The notes beneath the pieces are model-generated. The model worked only from the letters and a program-made list of their open reading frames with translations, was not told the DNA's origin and did no database searches. 64,000 nt of DNA from Thermoanaerobacterium sp. CMT5567-10 (GTDB taxonomy: Bacteria > Bacillota > Thermoanaerobacteria > Thermoanaerobacterales > Thermoanaerobacteraceae). Within the stretch, counting starts at the first letter, position 1, and each line of letters starts with the position of its first letter. This document shows, piece after piece, positions 31,107-39,005 of this stretch. The translations under genes and the position numbers were made by a program. The DNA lies in assembly GCF_030534315.2 (NCBI RefSeq), contig NZ_CP130558.2:1003001-1067000 (forward strand). Direction: 5' to 3'.

Positions 31107-31544
31107 CAGGGTGAAGAAATATGCTGAACTGCATGGAAACATGCAGAAGTATGGGATAAAAAGCCCATGCGGTAACAGTTTTGAGTTTAGCAATCCAAAT
31201 GGATAAATTAACTAATCCAAGTCATTTCAGTAAATTTAGTGGAGTGTTAAAGCCAATGCCAGCAATTGAAAGAATTGAAAAATTCGCCCAAATGCAAAAT
31301 AGCTGCAAAGGAGTTGATTCCATCGTAAAACAATTCAATACTATGGGTAATGTAATTGCCCCACTTCAGAGTAATCTGCTGATGTAAATCGGGTTAATTC
31401 ATAGAAAACCCTGACATAAAGTCGAGGGCAACTATGAGCCAAGCCGTGAGAATTCGCCTAGGCGTATCCCGGAAGGTGCAACGCATAGATGGTGAGGAGC
31501 GATGCCAATAAACCATCCACGAAAGCCCGACACCCTGCTAATTT
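31100..31544 (+). ncRNA. Large structured RNA element, HEARO/IscB-omegaRNA-like (identity tentative)
   Basis: About 445 nt closed by a perfect 14-bp inverted repeat: AAATTAGCAGGGTG (31100-31113) and its complement (31531-31544). Inside are a GAAA-tetraloop hairpin CTGCATG/CATGCAG (31129-31146), ATGGG/CCCAT (31151-31168), GGGTT/AACCC (31391-31411), an inner helix GTC-GA-GGGC (31421-31429) with GCCCGAC (31525-31531), and an H-type pseudoknot: GCAT (31483)/ATGC (31502) with GATGGT (31488)/ACCATC (31512). The 3' core words (CCCGGAA, GCATAG, GATGCCA) resemble my memory of HEARO/IscB guide-RNA scaffolds; no IscB is present. Plus-strand orientation is assumed from the GNRA loop. Confidence 0.6.
31199..31387 (+). 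CDS. Short ORF within the structured RNA, doubtful
   Basis: A 62-residue ORF, MDKLTNPSHFSKFSGVLKPM, ending MGNVIAPLQSNLLM, between the 5' hairpins and the 3' core. It lacks a clear ribosome binding site. The composition looks protein-like and is not part of an IscB/RuvC domain. It may be a gene remnant carried by the element or chance. Confidence 0.35.
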   Translation: MDKLTNPSHFSKFSGVLKPMPAIERIEKFAQMQNSCKGVDSIVKQFNTMGNVIAPLQSNLLM

Positions 31545-31589
31545 CAATTATATTATAACATAAGACTATAAAGTATATAGGTGAGTTTT

Positions 31590-32018
31590 ATGGTAAATAT
31601 TCATGCCCGTGTCAAGCATTTAATATATAAATATGGCACAAGAAATCCTGAAAAAATTGCTAGAAATTTAAAGATGCATATAAGATATAAGGAGTATAAT
31701 GATTTCACTAAGGGATATTATATAAATTTGATACGAAATAAATTCATTATTGTTAATTCTCTTTTAGATTTAAATAGTAGACGTATTGTTTTAGCTCATG
31801 AACTGGGACATGCTTTATTGCACTTCAACCAAGATATTTATTTCATACGTGAATATACCCTTTTTCCAATAGGCCGTTTTGAAATTGAAGCCAATAAATT
31901 TGCTGCTGAATTGCTTATAGATGACGATGAAATCCGGAATGATTGGAGCATTCCAGAGATGAGCTGCTGGCTTGGAGTACCTGAGGAATTAGTAAAATAT
32001 AAGTTAGGTATATATTAA
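31590..32018 (+). CDS. ImmA/IrrE-type metallopeptidase
   Basis: A 142-residue protein starting MVNIHARVKHLIYKYGTRNP, AGGTGAG upstream. The zinc motif is HELGHALLH (HExxH), followed by an Asn/Glu-containing helix (FEIEANKFAAELLIDDDEI) that supplies the third ligand, as in peptidase family M78. Such enzymes cleave XRE repressors to induce the element. Normally adjacent to the repressor gene, it is separated here by the structured RNA. Confidence 0.9.
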   Translation: MVNIHARVKHLIYKYGTRNPEKIARNLKMHIRYKEYNDFTKGYYINLIRNKFIIVNSLLDLNSRRIVLAHELGHALLHFNQDIYFIREYTLFPIGRFEIEANKFAAELLIDDDEIRNDWSIPEMSCWLGVPEELVKYKLGIY

Positions 32019-32038
32019 TTATGGTTTAATGTCTGCAA

Positions 32039-32135
32039 GTTTTCAGCTTACCTGTCAGGGATTGAAATAACAAGCTTCTAAATGAAGACTCTTTTAAACC
32101 AAGAAGTTTTTAGCCTACCTATAAGGGATTGAAAA
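32039..32135 (+). CRISPR. Prophage mini-CRISPR array: two 30-nt repeats, one 37-nt spacer
   Basis: Repeat 1 (32039-32068) and repeat 2 (32106-32135) share 25 of 30 bases; both begin GTTTT, contain AGGGATTGAAA, and flank a 37-nt spacer (32069-32105). The repeat closely resembles the type I-B style repeats of Thermoanaerobacteria, which end in ATTGAAAC; here the last base is T or A. No cas gene is in the window. The array lies 20 nt after the ImmA-like gene and 28 nt before the next gene, so it is likely transcribed with them. Confidence 0.82.
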
Positions 32136-32163
32136 AAGCATTACAAAAAGGGGAGGTCATTTT

Positions 32164-33678
32164 ATGGAATTAAAAAATATTTTAAAATTTATTCCAGGAT
32201 TTAGAAGCAGCATAAGATGGCACATGATTATAGCAGGTATATACTATTTGCTGTCTTTAATTATGTTTGCTTCAGGAATTGGTGTTGGCTTATTTTCTCT
32301 TGCACTTCCATTTACGATGTTTTACTTCGCGGATCTTCTTTCTTATAAAAAGAAAAATACACCTATAAAAAATGTTCTAATTCCTTTTATTATTTCTTTT
32401 GCAATTATGGTAACAGGCATTGCTGCAACCCCACCAGCCGAACAAAGTAATATTCCAACAACGCAAGAAAGTAAAACTATAGTTAAAAATAATGATGAAT
32501 CTGTCACTAAAGATAATGAAGTTAAACCTACAAATACCAGCAATCTAGCTGCTACATCAACGCCACAAGATGATAAACACGCTACAACTACATCATCAGG
32601 AATATTAAAAGTCCATTATATTGATGTTGGGCAAGCTGATAGCATTTTAATTCAAACACCTGGCAGTAAATGCATGCTGATAGATGCCGGAAATAATGCT
32701 GATGGGCCTTCAGTTGTTTCATACATAAGGAACCAAGGAATAAATAAAATAGATGTTCTTGTCGGTACACACCCGCATGAAGATCATATCGGTGGAATGG
32801 ACAATGTTATTTATTCTTTTGATATAGGCAAAATCTACATGCCTAAAGTATCAAACAATACAAAAACATTTGAAGATGTATTGACAGCAATTAAATCAAA
32901 GGGTCTAAAAGTAAATACTGCAACTGCAGGCGTAACTATCGACTTGGATCCTTCGTTAAAAATCGTTATGTATGCGCCAAACAACACATACTATGAAGAC
33001 CTGAATAATTATAGTGCTGTTATAAAACTAACATATAAGAATACATCTTTTTTGTTTGATGGAGATGCCGAAGACATTTCAGAGAATGAAATGTTGGCAC
33101 AGGGTTACGACTTAAAAGCTGATGTTCTTAAAGTAGGACATCATGGCAGCAGTTCATCTACAACGCCAGCTTTCCTTAAAGCTGTTTCTCCTAAATATGC
33201 AGTTATATCTGTTGGTGCTGGAAATAGTTATGGGCATCCTGCACAACAAACACTTGATAGACTTGCTGCAACAAACGTTCAAATATTTAGGACTGATGAA
33301 GCTGGTACTATCATAGCAACAAGCGATGGTAACACAATAACTTTTGATAAGAAAGCATCATCTGTAAAGCCACATGCTCCACCAACAAATACAGTAAATT
33401 CTAATACAACTAACACTGTCAAATCATCCAATAACAATTCAGGTACAGCATCAACTGTAATTATACCAGCGACAAAACCATCAACATCTACATTAGTCAT
33501 CCAAAATCCTAGCGGAAGCATAGGCAATGATAATGTAACTGTTTATATAACAGCAACAGGTAAAAAGTATCATCGTGATGGGTGCAGATATTTATCAAAA
33601 AGTAAAATCCCCATAAGTTTATCACAGGCTAAAGCGGAAGGCTATACACCATGTAGTGTATGTGATCCACCACAATAA
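32164..33678 (+). CDS. Membrane-anchored ComEC-like metallo-beta-lactamase protein, prophage cargo
   Basis: A 504-residue protein with GGGGAGG upstream. Two hydrophobic segments (about 20-57 and 70-88) anchor it. After a Thr/Asn-rich linker a ComEC/Rec2-type metallo-beta-lactamase domain spans about 148-395: HYIDVGQADSILI, HPHEDHIGG (about 202-210), FLFDGDAE and LKVGHHGSSSST. The C-terminal 40 residues carry YHRDGCRYL and CSVCDPP, an Ada-like metal-binding motif. ComEC-like domains are nucleases acting on incoming DNA. The outside or inside location and target are inference; it is lysogen-expressed cargo by position. Confidence 0.85.
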   Translation: MELKNILKFIPGFRSSIRWHMIIAGIYYLLSLIMFASGIGVGLFSLALPFTMFYFADLLSYKKKNTPIKNVLIPFIISFAIMVTGIAATPPAEQSNIPTTQESKTIVKNNDESVTKDNEVKPTNTSNLAATSTPQDDKHATTTSSGILKVHYIDVGQADSILIQTPGSKCMLIDAGNNADGPSVVSYIRNQGINKIDVLVGTHPHEDHIGGMDNVIYSFDIGKIYMPKVSNNTKTFEDVLTAIKSKGLKVNTATAGVTIDLDPSLKIVMYAPNNTYYEDLNNYSAVIKLTYKNTSFLFDGDAEDISENEMLAQGYDLKADVLKVGHHGSSSSTTPAFLKAVSPKYAVISVGAGNSYGHPAQQTLDRLAATNVQIFRTDEAGTIIATSDGNTITFDKKASSVKPHAPPTNTVNSNTTNTVKSSNNNSGTASTVIIPATKPSTSTLVIQNPSGSIGNDNVTVYITATGKKYHRDGCRYLSKSKIPISLSQAKAEGYTPCSVCDPPQ

Positions 33679-33696
33679 AATAAAAGAGGTGATAAA

Positions 33697-33894
33697 ATGA
33701 AAGTTATTATTGACAGATTTGAAGGTGATTTTGCGGTTGTTGAAATGCCTAACCGTAAAATGGTGAACTTGCCAAAAGTATTAGTACCCGATGCACATGA
33801 AGGTGATGTAATAGATATAAGTATAGATAAAAAAGAAACTAAAAATAGGTCAGATAAAATAAGTAGAATGATGGAAGATTTATGGGAAGATTAA
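33697..33894 (+). CDS. DUF3006 protein
   Basis: A 65-residue protein starting MKVIIDRFEGDFAVVEMPNR and containing LPKVLVPDAHEGDVIDISID, the DUF3006 pattern. In Firmicutes DUF3006 genes commonly follow ComEC-like metallo-beta-lactamase genes, as here with an 18-base gap. It is a small beta-barrel-like protein of unknown role, perhaps a partner of the upstream protein. Confidence 0.85.
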   Translation: MKVIIDRFEGDFAVVEMPNRKMVNLPKVLVPDAHEGDVIDISIDKKETKNRSDKISRMMEDLWED

Positions 33895-33961
33895 TGCCAT
33901 GCTGAATGGCATTTATTTCTAAATCTATTTCGAACATAAGTTTTTTAAGGAGTATGATACT

Positions 33962-35137
33962 ATGGCTCAAAAAACAAATTACACAAAAAACGGCAATGAA
34001 TATTATAGAGTAACAGCTACTATCGGCAGAGATTCGGAAGGAAAGCTAATTCGAAAAGAATTCTATGGCAAAGGCAAAAAAGAAGCCGAAGCTAAAAGAG
34101 ATGAATATTTGAATGGCATAAAAAATGGCCTCAATATCGATTTTAAAGATGTAATTTTAGGTGAACTTATGCGCACATGGCTATTTGAGGTTGTAAAAGT
34201 ATCAAGAAAGCCTTCTACTTTTGCAAGATATGAAGGACTTTATAGAAACTATATAAAAGATAGTGAACTATATGGATTAAAAATTAGTCTCATAAAATCA
34301 ATACAGATACAACGATATTATAACAAACTCTATCAGGAAGGCAAAAGCAGCAAGACAATAAAAACTTTAAACAAATTTTTAAAGACCTTCTTCAACTATG
34401 CAGTCGATTAAGGGTATCTAGTTCGCAATCCTTGTATAGGCAAAAAATTAGTTATTCCGGGAACTGCACAGGAAAAAAGCGAAACAAAGATTGAAACCTT
34501 CACTGATGAGGAAATAAAAAGATTCACTGAAGCGTTAGAAGGGCATCGCTTAAAAGCATTATTTTTATTGGATTTTGGAACAGGTTTAAGACAGGGAGAA
34601 TTACTCGGCTTAAAATGGCCCGATATTGATTTTGAGAAAAAAGAATTAAGGGTCCAGAGGACGATTAAACAGGTAACTCTCATAGATGCACATGGCAACA
34701 GGGAATATAAAACTATTGAGCAAATACCTAAAACTAAAAACAGCATCAGAACTGTCCCCATTCCTTCATCGCTTATACCAGTATTAAAGGAACACAGAAA
34801 CAGACAAAAAGAAGAAAAATTAAAAGCAGGGCCAGCTTACCTCAACGATATTGAAACCGGCTATGTATTTACAACAGAATTAGGTAATACTATAGATGCT
34901 CGAAACTTAACTCGAATTTATAAAAAGCTTTTATACAAAGCAGGCATAAAGTATAAAAAATTTCATGCCATTAGACATACTTTTGCAACAAAACTATTTG
35001 AAAGAGGGATCCCACTTAAAACAGTATCATTATTGTTAGGACACAGTAATATTTCTATAACAGCAGACACGTATACGCATGTAATACCCAAAGTAAAAAC
35101 TAATGCAGTAGAGACATTGAATGACCTGTTTATCTAG
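33962..35137 (+). pseudogene. Phage tyrosine integrase interrupted by an in-frame stop
   Basis: The reading frame would encode 391 residues but codon 150 is TAA (34409-34411) within FFNYAVD*GYLVRNPC. Relatives usually have Glu here, so one base change (GAA to TAA) explains it. The N-terminal part holds the arm-binding and SAM-like core domains. The part after the stop has all catalytic motifs: TGLRQGELLGLKW (Arg), HAIRHTF (His, Arg), LLGHSNI (His) and DTYTHV (Tyr). Restart at ATG 34568 would give a catalytic fragment of 189 residues without DNA-arm binding. Confidence 0.88.
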
Positions 35138-35285
35138 AATAGTAGGCATTTTGAGGATTTATTTTTTCCCACACTTTTCCCACAAAAGTTTTAGATAAAG
35201 GTAGTTTTTTATAGAACATTAAAGTTAAAAAATCCAGTATTTAAGCCAATTTAGGGCATTGTAGGAAAGTGTAGAATGTATAAAA

Positions 35286-35325
35286 TCGAACCGAGAGGTC
35301 GCAGGTTCGATTCCTGTCAGGCGCA
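35286..35325 (+). other. Attachment site: 3' half of a tRNA (probably tRNA-Arg)
   Basis: Bases 35301-35317 form a T arm (GCAGG-TTCGATT-CCTGT), preceded by a 5-nt variable loop (AGGTC) and an anticodon-stem strand, and followed by CAGGCGC plus A, an acceptor strand without encoded CCA. No matching 5' half lies upstream, so this is not a full tRNA. It lies 150 bp from the integrase, the usual place for a tRNA-type attachment site. Bases 35138-35285 and 35326-35479 hold no gene that I can support. Confidence 0.8.
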
Positions 35326-35479
35326 TTAAAATATAATACTATTCGCTAACATATTATGTCATTTATTTTTTAATTTACCTTTAAAAAGCATCAGAAAAAG
35401 TTTGCTTATATTTATAACAGCGTAATTTTTTCCATGTATATATGTTTAAATTGCGCCCAAAATATATTTGGGTGATTTT

Positions 35480-35836
35480 ATGAAATTAAATGCATATTTT
35501 TACAACTTAGAAAGCGCCAACAAAGCTGCTAATTATTTAAAAAGCATGGGCTTCAGGGCATATGTGGATATTATCGATAAATATGCGGATACTTACAACG
35601 ATAAGCAAAACATAGCTGGAACCGATACAGGACCAACTTTAGCATCACTAGTTTTAAAGTCAGGCTATCCTTTTGACATAAGAAAAAGCCTTTTGCTTAT
35701 GTCAGATCCAATGATAAGCGGAATGGGTTATTATGACGAAACTGCCGATGCAAATATCCAATTAAATGTGGAAGTCACTGATGACAAAACAAACAATGTA
35801 GTAAAAGTTATCAAATCTTTTGGCGGCTTAACATAG
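35480..35836 (+). CDS. Small host protein, unknown
   Basis: A 118-residue protein starting MKLNAYFYNLESANKAANYL, with GGGTGA upstream. It contains KSMGFRAYVDIIDKYADTYN and a C-terminal strand region (NIQLNVEVTDDKTNNVVKVI). The first half resembles small alpha/beta proteins of the kind found in Clostridia spore or general-stress genes, but I cannot name a family. It is the first host gene beyond the prophage and ends in a strong terminator. Confidence 0.7.
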   Translation: MKLNAYFYNLESANKAANYLKSMGFRAYVDIIDKYADTYNDKQNIAGTDTGPTLASLVLKSGYPFDIRKSLLLMSDPMISGMGYYDETADANIQLNVEVTDDKTNNVVKVIKSFGGLT

Positions 35837-35861
35837 AGCTTTTAAAGCTCTATGTTTTTTA
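35831..35861 (+). terminator. Intrinsic terminator
   Basis: ACATAGAGCTTT and AAAGCTCTATGT form a long perfect stem followed by TTTTTTATTTTT. Confidence 0.92.
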
Positions 35862-35953
35862 TTTTTAAAATTCTCTTCACATTTTGTTAACAATTTATTA
35901 ATAAAACTTGATTATAATTAAGTAGTATATACGAAAAGGAGGTTTGGCCGCGT

Positions 35954-36937
35954 ATGATGATTGAAGTAAACAATGTGACTAAAGTTTACGGAAAACGCAA
36001 AGCTGTAGACAATATAAGCTTTTCTGTAGACAGTGGAGAAATAGTAGGATTCTTAGGTCCTAATGGTGCTGGAAAAAGTTCAACCATGAAAATGATAACT
36101 GGTTTTATGCCACCAACATCAGGCACAATAAAAATTGCCGGGTACGATATAATAGAAGATTCATTAAAGGCGAAGAAGCATATTGGTTATCTTCCAGAAG
36201 TCCCACCACTGTATTTGGATATGACTGTTGAAGCTTATTTAGCATTTGTATGTGAATTAAAAGAAGTCCCAAAAGACAAAAGAAAATCAACAGTTGACAA
36301 AGTCATAAGTGAAGTAGGATTGTCTGACGTAAGAAAAAGAATTATTAAAAACTTATCAAAAGGTTACAAACAAAGAGTTGGACTGGCTCAAGCAATCATC
36401 GGAGATCCTGATGTGCTGGTTCTTGATGAACCGACAGTTGGATTAGATCCCAAACAAATCAAAGAAATAAGGGACATTATAAAAGAACTAGGAAAAAAGC
36501 ATACCATCATACTGAGTACACACATTTTACCTGAAGTAAGCATGATATGCGACAGAGTTATAATCATAAACAAAGGCAAAATTGTCGCAATGGACTCAAC
36601 TGAAAACTTAACTGATACTATAGGAAGATCGAAAAGATATTTCCTTAAAGTCTTAGGTTCAACTGAAAAAATATCAACCACATTAAAAGGAATAAATGGA
36701 ATAAAAGATTTTAAATCGAAATCAAACACAAAAGAAAATTGTATCGACATCGATGTTGAAACAGACGTAAACAACGACTTGAGAAAAGAGATTTTCTTTT
36801 CTTTTGCAAAACAAAATATGCCTATTATAGAATTTAGGCCTGTAAACTACAGCCTAGAGGAAGTCTTCCTGCAGCTTACAACAGATGAGGAGGTAAATAG
36901 TGATGAAAATTCTGACAATATACAAAAGGGAGCTTAA
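35954..36937 (+). CDS. ABC transporter ATPase (GldA/CcmA-like)
   Basis: A 327-residue ATPase. Walker A is GPNGAGKSS, the signature is LSKGYKQRVG, Walker B is DVLVLDEPTVGLDP, and the H-loop is STHILPEV. The C-terminal 100 residues form the extra domain of GldA-like exporters. AGGAGG precedes the start. It pairs with the permease and GldG-like genes downstream in a four-gene operon. The substrate is unknown; in gliding bacteria GldAFG is an exporter. Confidence 0.92.
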   Translation: MMIEVNNVTKVYGKRKAVDNISFSVDSGEIVGFLGPNGAGKSSTMKMITGFMPPTSGTIKIAGYDIIEDSLKAKKHIGYLPEVPPLYLDMTVEAYLAFVCELKEVPKDKRKSTVDKVISEVGLSDVRKRIIKNLSKGYKQRVGLAQAIIGDPDVLVLDEPTVGLDPKQIKEIRDIIKELGKKHTIILSTHILPEVSMICDRVIIINKGKIVAMDSTENLTDTIGRSKRYFLKVLGSTEKISTTLKGINGIKDFKSKSNTKENCIDIDVETDVNNDLRKEIFFSFAKQNMPIIEFRPVNYSLEEVFLQLTTDEEVNSDENSDNIQKGA

Positions 36938-37610
36938 GTCATACTTTCTATCGCCTCTTGCATATGTGCTGGTAGGTTTTTTGCTGCTTATATCAGGATA
37001 TTTCTTTGCAACATTTGTCCTCTCAACACAATATGCACTTATGTCTCCCGTTTTTAGCAACATGGTTTTTGTCTTCATGTTTATAAGCCCAATTTTGACG
37101 ATGAGATTGATATCAGAAGAAATGAAAAATGGAACTGATCAGCTTCTCATGACAGCGCCGCTGAAAATAACAGACATGGTTTTGGGTAAATACTTTGCAT
37201 CACTGACTGTCTATGCTCTATCATTGGTGATTTCCCTGATATATCCTTTATATCTTAAAATATACAGCACACCAGACTTTGGACCTATTCTTACAGGTTA
37301 TATAGGATCTTTCTTAATGGGAGCAGCATTCATAGCAATAGGTATTTTTGCATCATCCTTAACAGAAAATCAGCTTATTGCCGGTGTCATAGGTTTTTCG
37401 ATTCTTTTATTATTTTGGATTATTAGCTGGCTAGGTGATGTATTCCAGGGAACAGCTAAAACTATTGTGGAAAACATTTCGCTGCTACAAAGATTCAATA
37501 ACTTTCAAAACGGTGTATTAAGCTTAAATGACATTGTATTTTACTTGAGCGTAATAATCTTCTTCATTTTTGTAACTATCATGGTTGTTGATAAAAGACG
37601 CTGGAGTTAG
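36903..37610 (+). CDS. ABC-2 type permease (GldF-like)
   Basis: A 235-residue protein with about six hydrophobic segments. Start MKILTIYKRELKSYFLSPLA at 36903 has GAGGAGG upstream and overlaps the ATPase end by 35 bases. The motif EEMKNGTDQLLMTAPLKITD is typical of GldF/ABC-2 permeases. It forms the membrane channel for the adjacent ATPase. Confidence 0.88.
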   Translation: MKILTIYKRELKSYFLSPLAYVLVGFLLLISGYFFATFVLSTQYALMSPVFSNMVFVFMFISPILTMRLISEEMKNGTDQLLMTAPLKITDMVLGKYFASLTVYALSLVISLIYPLYLKIYSTPDFGPILTGYIGSFLMGAAFIAIGIFASSLTENQLIAGVIGFSILLLFWIISWLGDVFQGTAKTIVENISLLQRFNNFQNGVLSLNDIVFYLSVIIFFIFVTIMVVDKRRWS

Positions 37611-37622
37611 GAGGTAATTCTA

Positions 37623-39005
37623 TTGAATAAAATCAGGTTAAAATACGGAAGCAATACGATTTTAGCAATCGTCATTTTATTGGGCATATTAATTTTCGGC
37701 AACTTAATATTAGCCCAAAAGCCTATAAAATGGGATCTTACCAAATCAAAGCAGTACACTCTCTCCGATAAAACAAAGCAAGTTTTGAAAAATCTAAAAA
37801 CTGATGTGACAGTCTATGCGTTTTTCCAGAATGATAGTGCAAAGACACAAGTACAGAATATTTTAAATGAATACACCGGATTATCAAAAAAGATAAAAGT
37901 TCAATTTATAGATCCTGATAAGAATCCTTCATTAGTACAAAAATATGGAATAACTGCTTATGACACTACACTGTTTCTAAACAGCAAAGATGACAGTAAA
38001 AGACAAATAGTTAATTCATATGATATATTTACCCAATCACAAGAAACAGGTCAGACGATTTTTAACGGTGAACAGCAATTTACCCAAGCGATAATTAATG
38101 TTACAGAAGTCAACAAGACAAACGCTTATATCATTCAAGGCCACAATGAAGTAAACAGTACAAACTCTCTAACAACATTTAAAACAGCGCTGCAAGGTGA
38201 AGGCTACAACGTAAATGATCTAAACATTGGCCAATCCGGCGGTATACCAAAAGATACAGGCCTTATAATAATAGCCAATCCACAAATGGATTACAACGAC
38301 CAAGAAATAAATGCAATCATGGATTACCTGAAAAAAGGCGGAAAAGCATTCATTATGATGGGAGCTGAAAATGGTCCTCTTACTGAAAAATCAATTAACA
38401 ATATTCTAGCAAACTGGAATGTAAAAATCGATAACGACATAGTTGTTGATCCTTCAAGGAACTATTTCATGGATGCTTTATCACCTGTTCCAGAGTACGG
38501 ATACCATGACATAACCGATAAACTAGAATCTGCTAATTTAGCGTCAGTTGCACCAAGTTCCAGAAGCATAACTTACAAAGAATCAAATAGCAGCAATATA
38601 TCGATTCAATCATTTTTGACAACTAGTGATAAAGCGTGGGGGGAAACAAATTTCAACAGCAAACAAGCATCATTTGACGACAATGACATAAAAGGTCCTC
38701 TAACACTTGGTGTTACTATTTCTGACAGTAAGACAGGTATGAAAGTTGTCGTACTTGGCAATGACCTTATGGCAACTGATAAAGTTATTGGTTTGGAAGG
38801 CAACAGAGACCTTCTTATGAACAGTGCCAATTGGCTTACAAACAAGACAACACAGATATCTATAAGTCCAAAACCTCTTGACTATGCTACTGTATTCATG
38901 ACTGGAAAACAAGCTAATGCAATGTTTATTGTAACTGTAATTGTAATTCCATTAGTCATCTGGATAATAGGTGGGTTTGTCTTCTTCAGGAGGAGAGCTT
39001 TATGA
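37623..39005 (+). CDS. GldG-family ABC transporter auxiliary protein
   Basis: A 460-residue protein with TTG start and GGAGG 8 nt upstream. One N-terminal membrane segment (about 12-30) and one near the C-terminus (about 432-452) bracket a large outside domain: WDLTKSKQYTLSDKTKQVLK and a GldG-type body (YIIQGHNEVNS; GGKAFIMMGAENG). It overlaps the downstream gene by 4 bases. Acts with the ATPase and permease. Confidence 0.88.
   Translation: MNKIRLKYGSNTILAIVILLGILIFGNLILAQKPIKWDLTKSKQYTLSDKTKQVLKNLKTDVTVYAFFQNDSAKTQVQNILNEYTGLSKKIKVQFIDPDKNPSLVQKYGITAYDTTLFLNSKDDSKRQIVNSYDIFTQSQETGQTIFNGEQQFTQAIINVTEVNKTNAYIIQGHNEVNSTNSLTTFKTALQGEGYNVNDLNIGQSGGIPKDTGLIIIANPQMDYNDQEINAIMDYLKKGGKAFIMMGAENGPLTEKSINNILANWNVKIDNDIVVDPSRNYFMDALSPVPEYGYHDITDKLESANLASVAPSSRSITYKESNSSNISIQSFLTTSDKAWGETNFNSKQASFDDNDIKGPLTLGVTISDSKTGMKVVVLGNDLMATDKVIGLEGNRDLLMNSANWLTNKTTQISISPKPLDYATVFMTGKQANAMFIVTVIVIPLVIWIIGGFVFFRRRAL

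Larger units (their letters stand above)
1..35325. mobile_element. PBSX/Xkd-like contractile-tail prophage (left end outside window)
   Basis: A continuous phage gene set runs from the lysin at the left edge to a tyrosine integrase and a half-tRNA attachment site at the right. Terminase, portal, scaffold, capsid, sheath, tube, tape measure, LysM, DUF2577, DUF2634, baseplate J and YmfQ-like genes follow the order known from Bacillus PBSX and related myoviruses. Late genes are on the minus strand and the lysogeny arm is on the plus strand. The structural genes look intact, but the integrase has an in-frame stop, so excision may be impaired. The left attachment site is not in the window. Confidence 0.95.

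Noticed and set aside
31100-31544. Group I or group II self-splicing intron
   Set aside because: I see no group II domain V hairpin and no GUGYG 5' end, and no recognisable group I P7 core, so HEARO-like remains the better guess.
34568-35137. A separate short integrase gene
   Set aside because: It is in the same frame as the upstream part with one intervening TAA and no ribosome binding site, so one broken gene is the better reading.
35240-35325. A complete tRNA gene
   Set aside because: The T arm and acceptor 3' strand are present, but no D arm or 5' acceptor strand pairs upstream.
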